From Verrucomicrobia bacterium UBA3841 (lineage in GTDB: Bacteria; Verrucomicrobiota; Kiritimatiellia; RFP12; UBA1067), in contig DGHT01000010.1 in NCBI GenBank assembly GCA_002392765.1, positions 51,562 to 115,561 on the forward strand: a DNA stretch of 64,000 nt, given 5' to 3'. A model generated the notes under the pieces. The model searched no databases. It was given only the letters and a program-made list of their open reading frames with translations, and had not been told where the DNA came from. The first letter of the stretch is position 1. The number at the start of each line of letters is the position of its first letter. Shown in pieces: positions 32,848 through 40,357 of the stretch. The position numbers and the translations under genes are program-made.

Positions 32848-32878
32848 TTGACAGTTTTTTTCACCTCTCCATTATATT
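32848..32878 (+). promoter_or_regulatory. Upstream promoter candidate for the C10 protease gene
   Basis: A consensus TTGACA at 32848 is followed after 18-19 bases by TTATAT/TATATT. The region behind it has two imperfect direct repeats beginning GGTGCACA (32881 and 32936) and containing TGGCAAAC, which are possible regulator sites. Confidence 0.5.
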
Positions 32879-32974
32879 GCGGTGCACAGTATTTGGCAAA
32901 CGGGGTGTGTCAAATTCCATGCTCTCATTTTTTAGGGTGCACATTATTATGGCAAACTGCGATGTTCGTAAGGA

Positions 32975-33003
32975 TTGATTTTTTCCGTTGAAAATGATAG
33001 TAT
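32975..33003 (+). promoter_or_regulatory. Proximal promoter of the C10 protease gene
   Basis: TTGATT and TAGTAT are separated by 17 bases, with the protease start codon 23 bases beyond the -10. One GGTGCACA repeat lies about 40 bases upstream of the -35. Confidence 0.55.
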
Positions 33004-33025
33004 ATTCCTGTAAATGGGGGAATAT

Positions 33026-36000
33026 ATGAGATATGGCAAATTTATTCTGCCGACAGTGCTTTTGGCCGCGCTGCCGTTGCAGGCGGCTTATGTTTCAAAA
33101 CCGGCGGCGATGACGGTCGCCGGCGCGTGGTCGCGCTCGAACGAAAAACTGGGCGCTCGCATCGGCGCAGACGTGTCGTCCGCGACGGAATTCACCGCAC
33201 CGGGCGGCGGGTCGTACTACGCCGTGAAGATGGCTTCCGGCGGAACCGTATTTGTCGCATCCGACGACCGCATCACCCCTGTTATCGCATTTACTTCCGC
33301 CGACGATCCCGACCTTTCGGAGAAAAGCCCCCTCAAGTTCCTTTTGGACAAGGATATCGAGGCCAGGACGAAAATCGCCGGACTGGAGTCCGGCGGGGCG
33401 TCCAAAACACGGGCGACGTGGCTCATGCTCGCCCGTCCTGCGGTGCAGACTGCGGGGAAAACGCTCGGGACGCAGCCTTCCATACCCGCCGTCACAGGCA
33501 TATCCGATCTCCGCGTGGCGCCTCTCGTGAAGTCGCAATGGAGCCAGATGGAGGCGAACGGAAAATACTGCTACAACTACTACACTCCAAACCACGATCC
33601 CTGCGGATGCACCGCCACCGCCGCCGCGCAGATCATGCGCTACCACAAGTATCCGGACACCGAACTGCCCGCCAGAACATACGACGTCACCGTGAGCGGA
33701 GAGGCAACCACCCTCGACACAATAGGCGAATCAAGGCTGTACGACTGGGACAGCATGACGTTGATTCCGAAGAACGGCGTCTCGGATGAATCGTGCGAGG
33801 CCATCGGCAGACTGACGTACGATATCGCCATAGCCCTCAATTCCGATTTCACGCCGTCGTTCACCGGAGCGCTTCCCGAAAACCTTTGCCGTCTTTTCGT
33901 CAACGAGTTCGGTTATGCGAGCGGATGCCTCTTTTTCGACGAGAACGGCTGGGACTCGTTCTACGCGTCCGGCAGGCGCGTTTCTCCGACATCGGGACTG
34001 CATACGCGCGAAGTGCGAAACAAGATAATCTACACGAACCTCGATTCCGGACACCCCGTCGAGTTCGGACTTTACAGCTACACGTCCGGACATGCCGTGG
34101 TGGCTGACGGGTACGGTTTCGTCACAATCAACGGCGAGGAGACTGAATATGTCCATATCAACATGGGATGGGCCGGTGTCGACGACGTGTGGTACAACAT
34201 TCCCGAGATAAACGCCGCCAACTCCGGTTCCAGCGCGGGCGACTCGACGATGGATTTCATTTTCCTTTCTGCCGCGGCGTACAACGTGTTTCCAAAAGAG
34301 ACGGGTGCAATCCTCTCCGGCCGCGTCATAAGCGACGACGAGGGCGAGCAGGGCGCGGTCGTGACCGTCTACGACGGACAGGGCGAAGTCGCGGCGGAAG
34401 CCGTCTCCGGCGAACACGGCATATACGCATTCATCCTGCCCAAGGGCACGTACAGCGTCAAGGCCGTCTCCGCCGACGGCGCCAGGATGGATTATCTCGA
34501 AGAGATTGAACTGCAAAGTCCCGTCGCGGACGGCATCGATCCAGATGATCCCAAACCCAACTACATAACCAATCCCGACAATATCGGCAACTCGTGGGGC
34601 AACGACCTCGACCTGACCCTTCCCTCGGTGAGAATCGGCGAGGAGCTGTTCACGCGGCTCGATACGGCTCTCGAGGCCGTCGCTGACATGGAAACAGAGA
34701 ACCCGCTCGTGGAAATCATCAATCCGACGACCATGCGCAACCCCGTTACGCTGTTCGAGGACGTTACAATCATCGCCACGAACGCCGCGCCGGGCGAGTC
34801 GCCAATCGCGATCAAGGACACGGCGTTCACATCGTCCCGCTGGGCGATCCAGGTCGGCGAGGGCGCGACTGTCTCCTTTTCGAATGTCGTTTTCGAGGCG
34901 GAGCAGCCTTCGGACAGACCGGCGATCGACGTGCAGGAGGGCGCGAAAGTCCGTATTTCCGGGATTCTGGGACTTGGAACCGTCTATCTGGCGGATGAAT
35001 ACGGTTTCGTACTCCAGGCCCCTGTGGAGCCGACAGGGTGCGGAGTAGGCGTTTCTCCGCGGTGGAAGGCGGTCAAGGGAAGCGTGTTCGGATCGTACGA
35101 ATGTTCTTCGGACGATGCCGCAGCGACGGCGCCTCTATTCGCATGCATGTCCGACCCCACCCTCGCATGTCTGGCGGACGCAGACGGCAGCCTCTACTTC
35201 GATCGTGCCGAAATCGATCCGTCGGTCGCGTACGTGTACGCCACGGACGGGGCGACAACCGCGTTCTACCGCTCGATCGACATGCTGCTGGAAGACTACC
35301 CGTCGGATGTGAAAATCGTCCTTTTGAGGGATTGTCCGGTCGAAGTTTTGACAAACAGCGCGACGCTTGCGACAAACGAAACGGTACGTTCGCGCGACGT
35401 AGCCATCGAGTCTGGCGACGACGGTCCTTATTCGCTTTCCCTGAAGAAGGGCGTCGGTTTTACGGTCGGAGATGGAACCGCGCTCTCGTTGAAGGGCGTT
35501 TCCCTTATGGGCGACGGACAATTGATCTCCAGTCCGCTCGTCACCGTTTCGGGCGGAAAATTCGAAATGCTTGAAGGCACTTCCATTTCCGGGCTGCCGC
35601 TTTCGTCGGCCGCAGCGCCCGTGTGGGCGACATCGGGCGAAGTCGTAATGGAAAGCGGATCGTCCATAACCAATTGCACCGCCGTGAGGTCCGCTTCGGG
35701 GAAAGCCGGCGCGATATACCTTGCCGGGAAGAACACTTCGTTCTCGATGAAAGGCGGCACAATAACCTCCTGTACGGCCGCTGCCGATGACGGCGGCGCC
35801 GTCTACGCCGGATCGGGCGCAACGGTGCTGCTTTCCGGCGACGCCGCGGTCAAAGACAATTTCACGGGTGCGAAAAAAGGCGTTTTGAAGAGATCCAACC
35901 TGTACATGACGAGTTCTGCAGATCCGCTTCTTACCGTGGCGGGCGGACTGACAGGATATGTCGGCGTGACATATTCCGGGCGCGATGCGGCCGGCAAGAA

Positions 36001-37408
36001 GTTCGCCGCAATAATGTCCGGTCTGCCGGACAACGACGTGCAGACGTCGCTTCTTTCGTTCTTCTCCGACAAAAACGCATCCCTCGTCGCGGTTAAATCC
36101 GCCTCCGGCGGGACGCTCGAGTGGGCTGTCGACAACTCGTTCCCGAAGCAGGTCCCCGAATCGGCGGCGCAGGCGCGCATCTCGGATTCGGAAGGCGAGA
36201 GGTTCTACGCCTACGTGGGCGATGCGTTCTGCACGGCAACGAACGGCGCGGCGACAATCACGCTCGTCACGGACGCGGAACTTACGAATTCGCTGTCCGT
36301 CGCAAGCCCTGTCGTTTTCGACGGCGCCGGCTTTACGCTGGGGAGGACGGGCTCCTGGCTTATAGCCGTCACCAACGCTTCGCTCAACGTGACCAATCTC
36401 ACAATCTACGGGCGCGGCGGGAGCGGAAGGATGATAGACGTCTACAAGAGCGGTCTGACGCTGGAAGCCGGGGCTACGGTGGAGGAAGTATTCGGCTGGG
36501 ATCAGTCGATGGTCGCGCCGATCGTCGTATGGGGCGGCACGTTCACCATGAATCCGGGTTCGTCCGTGCATGACTGCTGGAACTCGTACATGCCCGACTC
36601 GGGCGGATCTCTCGCGGCCGGCGCGGTTGTGGTCAGCGGCGCGACGGACTCCGAAGCCGTGGCGCATCTGTACGGCGGCGCCGTCACAAGGTGCATCGGC
36701 ACGCGCGCGGGCGGCGTGTACATCGGCAACAAGGCCGCGGTCGATGTGAAAGGCGACGCCGTCGTAAGAGACAACGTGTGCGCAAAGGATGCGTCTTTGC
36801 TCAATCTCGTCGTGCAGGACAAGAGCGCGCTCACGCTCGTGGACGATCTGGAAGGACGCATCTACTACAGCGAGGGCATCCTGGGAAGCGATGAAGTGTT
36901 CGGCAGGATAGACGAAACGTACGCCGCAAGCGCGGGCCCGAGCAATCTCGTCGCGAGCGCGCGCAGGTTCCGCCACGATGCGACGGGTGCGAAAGGAATG
37001 CCCGTGCGCAATTCCTCCGCGGCGCTGCTCGTGTGGTCCGACGCGATCGACGACGAAGACGACACCTACATCAGTCCGATCGACGGCGCCGAGTATGAAG
37101 TCGTCCGTTTCGAGATGGACGACGACGAAGACGACCCGGTCGTTGTCGAGTGCGAACCGTTCACGTTTACGAAGATCGAGTGCGTAGACCGCGAACAGGG
37201 CACGTGGAGACTGGTGCTCCAGCCCGGAGTCAAGTACTGCAAATACACGCTCTATGTTTCGGACGATCTTGAAACATGGACGCAGTCCGGCGAGACGAAA
37301 ACGCTTTCCGACGAAGACCTCACCGGCGAACTGGAGTTCGAGTTCGAGGCGACCGCGACAGGAGAAAAACGTTTCTGGAGCGTTCGCGGCCAGGACGGAA
37401 CGAAATAA
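33026..37408 (+). CDS. Secreted C10-family (streptopain-like) cysteine protease with beta-helix region
   Basis: About 1460 residues from the ATG at 33026, which gives a clean signal peptide (MRYGKFILPTVLLAALPLQA) and has GGGGG five bases upstream; an ATG at 33014 is less likely. A Spi-like propeptide (YYAVKMASGGTVFVASDDRI) is followed by the protease: VAPLVKSQWSQ, CYNYYTP, DPCGCTATAAAQIMRYHKYP with catalytic Cys195, SGHAVVADGYG with His356, and HINMGWAGVDDVWY. A carboxypeptidase-regulatory-like domain (ILSGRVISDDEGEQGAVVTV) comes next. The rest shows repeated ITNCTAV..GGAIYLAG- and GGAVYAGSGATVLLSGDA-type turns typical of a right-handed beta-helix, as in chlamydial PMP-like proteins. I infer an extracellular or surface protease acting on host or diet proteins. 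Confidence 0.85.
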   Translation: MRYGKFILPTVLLAALPLQAAYVSKPAAMTVAGAWSRSNEKLGARIGADVSSATEFTAPGGGSYYAVKMASGGTVFVASDDRITPVIAFTSADDPDLSEKSPLKFLLDKDIEARTKIAGLESGGASKTRATWLMLARPAVQTAGKTLGTQPSIPAVTGISDLRVAPLVKSQWSQMEANGKYCYNYYTPNHDPCGCTATAAAQIMRYHKYPDTELPARTYDVTVSGEATTLDTIGESRLYDWDSMTLIPKNGVSDESCEAIGRLTYDIAIALNSDFTPSFTGALPENLCRLFVNEFGYASGCLFFDENGWDSFYASGRRVSPTSGLHTREVRNKIIYTNLDSGHPVEFGLYSYTSGHAVVADGYGFVTINGEETEYVHINMGWAGVDDVWYNIPEINAANSGSSAGDSTMDFIFLSAAAYNVFPKETGAILSGRVISDDEGEQGAVVTVYDGQGEVAAEAVSGEHGIYAFILPKGTYSVKAVSADGARMDYLEEIELQSPVADGIDPDDPKPNYITNPDNIGNSWGNDLDLTLPSVRIGEELFTRLDTALEAVADMETENPLVEIINPTTMRNPVTLFEDVTIIATNAAPGESPIAIKDTAFTSSRWAIQVGEGATVSFSNVVFEAEQPSDRPAIDVQEGAKVRISGILGLGTVYLADEYGFVLQAPVEPTGCGVGVSPRWKAVKGSVFGSYECSSDDAAATAPLFACMSDPTLACLADADGSLYFDRAEIDPSVAYVYATDGATTAFYRSIDMLLEDYPSDVKIVLLRDCPVEVLTNSATLATNETVRSRDVAIESGDDGPYSLSLKKGVGFTVGDGTALSLKGVSLMGDGQLISSPLVTVSGGKFEMLEGTSISGLPLSSAAAPVWATSGEVVMESGSSITNCTAVRSASGKAGAIYLAGKNTSFSMKGGTITSCTAAADDGGAVYAGSGATVLLSGDAAVKDNFTGAKKGVLKRSNLYMTSSADPLLTVAGGLTGYVGVTYSGRDAAGKKFAAIMSGLPDNDVQTSLLSFFSDKNASLVAVKSASGGTLEWAVDNSFPKQVPESAAQARISDSEGERFYAYVGDAFCTATNGAATITLVTDAELTNSLSVASPVVFDGAGFTLGRTGSWLIAVTNASLNVTNLTIYGRGGSGRMIDVYKSGLTLEAGATVEEVFGWDQSMVAPIVVWGGTFTMNPGSSVHDCWNSYMPDSGGSLAAGAVVVSGATDSEAVAHLYGGAVTRCIGTRAGGVYIGNKAAVDVKGDAVVRDNVCAKDASLLNLVVQDKSALTLVDDLEGRIYYSEGILGSDEVFGRIDETYAASAGPSNLVASARRFRHDATGAKGMPVRNSSAALLVWSDAIDDEDDTYISPIDGAEYEVVRFEMDDDEDDPVVVECEPFTFTKIECVDREQGTWRLVLQPGVKYCKYTLYVSDDLETWTQSGETKTLSDEDLTGELEFEFEATATGEKRFWSVRGQDGTK

Positions 37409-37439
37409 TCCGATACCTTTACCCCCATCAAGGAGAACC

Positions 37440-38474
37440 ATGGCAACAGAAAAGAAAGAGGCGGCCAAGAAAACCGGCAACGCCGCGCTTGACGCGGTGA
37501 TGAGCCAGATCAGAAAAGAATTCGGCGAGATGTCCATCATGCGTCTCGGCGACCAGGAGGTGAGCGACATACCCGTCATATCGACGGGTGCCTTGAGCCT
37601 CGACATGGCTCTCGGCGTGGGCGGCCTTCCGCGCGGCAGGATCGTCGAGTGCTACGGACAGGAATCGTCCGGCAAGACGACGCTCGCGCTGCACGTGGTG
37701 GCGAACGCGCAGAAGGCCGGAGGCGTGGCGGCGTTCATAGACGCGGAGCACGCGCTCGATCCGCAATACGCCAAGAAGATTGGCGTGAATCTCGACGATC
37801 TCATCGTCTCGCAGCCGAACAGCGGCGAAGAGGCGCTGACGATCTGCGAACAGCTCTGCAAGTCCGGCGCGCTCGACGTCATCGTCGTCGATTCCGTGGC
37901 CGCCCTCACGCCGCAGGCGGAGATCGACGGCAACATGGGCGACAGCCACATGGGATTGCAGGCGAGGCTCATGTCGCAGGCGATGCGCAAACTGACCGGC
38001 GTCCTCGCCACAACCAAAACCCTCTGCATATTCACAAACCAGGTGCGCGAGAAGATCGGCGTCATGTTCGGCAACCCCGAAACGACGCCGGGGGGCAAGG
38101 CGCTCAAGTTCTACGCCTCCTGCCGCCTTCAGGTGCAGAGGATCGGCGCGATAAAGAACACCGCCGGACAGGTCGTCGGCAACCGCACGCGCGTGAAGGT
38201 CGTCAAGAACAAAGTCGCGCCTCCTTTCACGGAAGCGGAGTTCGACATACTATACACGTGCGGCATATCGTGGGAAGGGAGCATTCTCGACGCGGCGCTC
38301 GCGCGCGGCATAGTCGAGAAGCGCGGCAGCTGGCTCAGTTTCGGCGATCGCCAGCTTGCGCAGGGTTCGCTCGGCACCATCGAGTACCTCAAGGAAAATC
38401 CCGATGTAGCGGCGGAAATCGTCCAGCTGGTGAAGGAGGCGCCCGCAACGGCGGCGGTGGCGAAAAAGAAGTAG
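37440..38474 (+). CDS. recA: Recombinase RecA
   Basis: RecA forms filaments on single-stranded DNA for homologous recombination and SOS induction. Walker A is GQESSGKTTLAL; other landmarks are FIDAEHALDPQYAKKIGV, VIVVDSVAALTPQAEI and IFTNQVREKIGVMFGNPETT. 344 residues with a short Lys/Ala tail is normal. The ATG at 37440 has AAGGAG at 37430 and sits 31 bases after the protease gene. I saw no obvious LexA box in this short gap, so expression may come from upstream promoters or one inside the protease gene. Confidence 0.98.
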   Translation: MATEKKEAAKKTGNAALDAVMSQIRKEFGEMSIMRLGDQEVSDIPVISTGALSLDMALGVGGLPRGRIVECYGQESSGKTTLALHVVANAQKAGGVAAFIDAEHALDPQYAKKIGVNLDDLIVSQPNSGEEALTICEQLCKSGALDVIVVDSVAALTPQAEIDGNMGDSHMGLQARLMSQAMRKLTGVLATTKTLCIFTNQVREKIGVMFGNPETTPGGKALKFYASCRLQVQRIGAIKNTAGQVVGNRTRVKVVKNKVAPPFTEAEFDILYTCGISWEGSILDAALARGIVEKRGSWLSFGDRQLAQGSLGTIEYLKENPDVAAEIVQLVKEAPATAAVAKKK

Positions 38475-38494
38475 CCCCTTTGCGGGACGGCCCG

Positions 38495-39031
38495 ATGCGA
38501 CAGTGGTGCGCCTTGTACGTCAAACCGAGGACGGAGAAGAAATTCGCCGCCTATCTCGCGATTTTCCACATCTGGCACATCCTGATTCTGCGCGACAATG
38601 TTCGCAAGATACAGAGGCGCATACGCCATTTCCAGATACCGGTGTTTCCGGGATACGTGTTCGCGAAACTCGGCCCCGACGAGCGCCTTACCGCCTTGAA
38701 AAGCAACATGGTGGTCAGGAACATCCCCGTCCCGAATCCGCGGCAGATGATACACCAGCTCAGGCAGGTCGTCCACGCCGACAGAAAAGGGCGCGACCTG
38801 AAGGAGACGCCGATTTTCAAGGAAGGCCAGTTCGTCAAAATCAAGTACGGCCCCCTTCACGGAATGGAAGGGTACGTCAAGCGCGACAACGGCAGGCAGA
38901 TGCTTGTCCTGAATGTCGAGGTTCTCGGCCAGGCCGTCGAAATCCAGATCAACCCGGAGGATTGCGTACCGGGCGGCGAAGAGGCGGAGAAAAAAGCGTC
39001 CGCCCGCAGGAAGGAAGGTAAAGGAACATGA
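38495..39031 (+). CDS. NusG-family specialised transcription elongation factor
   Basis: 178 residues: an N-terminal NGN domain (WCALYVKPRTEKKFAAYL, FPGYVFAKLG) and a C-terminal KOW domain (FKEGQFVKIKYGPLHGMEGY). These bind RNA polymerase and RNA or ribosome/Rho. The insert-rich NGN and the context (not beside secE or ribosomal genes) suggest a paralogue of the RfaH, UpxY or LoaP type, which controls particular long operons, rather than the housekeeping NusG. A Rho gene is also in this window. The start is the ATG at 38495, 20 bases after recA; its ribosome site is weak. The stop overlaps folD (ATGA). Confidence 0.85.
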   Translation: MRQWCALYVKPRTEKKFAAYLAIFHIWHILILRDNVRKIQRRIRHFQIPVFPGYVFAKLGPDERLTALKSNMVVRNIPVPNPRQMIHQLRQVVHADRKGRDLKETPIFKEGQFVKIKYGPLHGMEGYVKRDNGRQMLVLNVEVLGQAVEIQINPEDCVPGGEEAEKKASARRKEGKGT

Positions 39032-39906
39032 ACATCATCGACGGAAAGAAACTGGCGGAGCGTCTTCGCGGCGAGATAGCGGCGGGCGTCGTCGGTCTGA
39101 AGGCGGCGAAGGGCATCGTCCCGGGGCTCGCGGTAATCCTTGTCGGGGACAACCCGGCGAGCGTCAGCTACGTGACTGCGAAAGAGAAGGCGTGCCGCGA
39201 GGCCGGGATGCTTTCCAGGGAGATACGGCTCGGAGCAGACGTGCAGGAGGCGGAACTTCTGCGCATAATATCGGATCTCGATTCGGACCCGGAAATCCAC
39301 GGAATACTCGTGCAGCTGCCGCTCCCGGCGCATATTCGTTCGAAAGCGGTTATAGAGGCCATAGCGCCCGAAAAGGATGTCGACGGCTTCACGGCGGTCA
39401 ATGTGGGGCGGATGCTGATCGGCGACAAATGCTTTTTGCCCTGCACGCCGCACGGCATTCTCAAACTGATCGAATTTTCGGGGATGGACGTCGCCGGCAG
39501 GCACGTCGTGGTGATAGGGCGCAGCAATATAGTCGGCAAGCCGGTCGCGGTCCTTCTTTCGCGCAAAGAGACGAACGCCACGGTCACGCTTTGCCACACC
39601 GGAACGCCCGACATCGCCAGATTCACGCGGCAGGCGGACGTCGTGGTCGTCGCCGCCGGAAAGCCTGGAACGCTCACGGGCGATATGATAAAAGAAGGCG
39701 CCGTGGTGATAGACGTCGGCGTGAACAGAGTGCCCGACGCGTCGCGGCCGAAAGGGTTCCGTCTGGCGGGAGACGCCGATTTCGACAGTTGCTCCAAGGT
39801 GGCCGGCGCGATTACGCCCGTGCCCGGCGGGGTCGGTCCGATGACAATTACAATGCTTCTCTGGAATACTTTGGAGGCCGCCCGGAGGAGCGCGGGGCTA
39901 TGCTGA
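39028..39906 (+). CDS. folD: Bifunctional methylenetetrahydrofolate dehydrogenase/cyclohydrolase
   Basis: FolD interconverts 5,10-methylene- and 10-formyl-tetrahydrofolate with NADP for one-carbon metabolism. Typical segments: GLAVILVGDNPASVSYVTAK with the catalytic YVTAK lysine, GILVQLPLPAHI, PEKDVDGFTAVNVGRM, VVIGRSNIVGKPVA and ITPVPGGVGPMTI. The length of 292 residues is usual. It is coupled to the nusG-like gene by a four-base overlap and to the next small gene by a seven-base overlap. Confidence 0.97.
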   Translation: MNIIDGKKLAERLRGEIAAGVVGLKAAKGIVPGLAVILVGDNPASVSYVTAKEKACREAGMLSREIRLGADVQEAELLRIISDLDSDPEIHGILVQLPLPAHIRSKAVIEAIAPEKDVDGFTAVNVGRMLIGDKCFLPCTPHGILKLIEFSGMDVAGRHVVVIGRSNIVGKPVAVLLSRKETNATVTLCHTGTPDIARFTRQADVVVVAAGKPGTLTGDMIKEGAVVIDVGVNRVPDASRPKGFRLAGDADFDSCSKVAGAITPVPGGVGPMTITMLLWNTLEAARRSAGLC

Positions 39907-40214
39907 AATTTCCGCTGCTCGCGATTGCGATTTCGATCCAGCCGCTGGTAAGCGAGGATGTGATAGAGCCGAGCGTCCAGAACGAGATCGACCACGCGAT
40001 TTCCATCGCGCCGGCGGAGGCGGTCGCCGACGGCGCCGTCACGAACGTCCCCGCGGCGGTCTTATCGTCCGACGTGTTCGGCACTAACGGCCTGAACGCG
40101 ACCCAGATTGCCATACGCATCGTTTCGGCGCAGGGTCCGGACGGGAGATGGTCCAGCGGCACGAACGACGTATCGGCGATAGCGGTCGATATACTCCGTT
40201 CCGTATCGTGGTGA
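39900..40214 (+). CDS. Small exported hypothetical protein
   Basis: 104 residues starting at an ATG that overlaps the folD stop. The N-terminus (MLKFPLLAIAISIQPLVSED) could be a weak signal peptide. The rest (VFGTNGLNATQIAIRIVSAQ, GPDGRWSSGTNDVSAIAVD) has a PDGRWSSG motif like those in terpenoid-cyclase/prenyltransferase-type alpha/alpha repeats, followed by AVDIL. It may be a truncated member of such a repeat protein. I do not recognise a family. Confidence 0.5.
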   Translation: MLKFPLLAIAISIQPLVSEDVIEPSVQNEIDHAISIAPAEAVADGAVTNVPAAVLSSDVFGTNGLNATQIAIRIVSAQGPDGRWSSGTNDVSAIAVDILRSVSW

Positions 40215-40224
40215 CGGGGAGAGC

Positions 40225-40266
40225 GTGTAAAGTGTAAAATGTAAAGTGTAAAGTGTAAAATGTAGA
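40225..40266. repeat. GTGTAAA heptamer tract
   Basis: Degenerate units of GTGTAAA and AATGTAAA are repeated about six times in the spacer between the small exported gene and the secDF promoter. This is another short-period tandem tract of the kind also seen at 13052, 50975 and 63618. Confidence 0.75.
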
Positions 40267-40292
40267 GCGCCGCGAAAATTGTCTCACATTTT

Positions 40293-40322
40293 TTGACTTT
40301 TTACGCCAATTTATGATATAAT
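40293..40322 (+). promoter_or_regulatory. secDF promoter
   Basis: TTGACT and TATAAT are separated by 18 bases, with TGA directly before the -10 (TGATATAAT, extended -10). The secDF ATG lies 36 bases beyond the -10 and has AGAGGATAAA upstream. This is one of the best promoter matches in the window. Confidence 0.8.
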
Positions 40323-40357
40323 CTATAGAAAATGTGCCCAAATAGAGGATAAATAAA

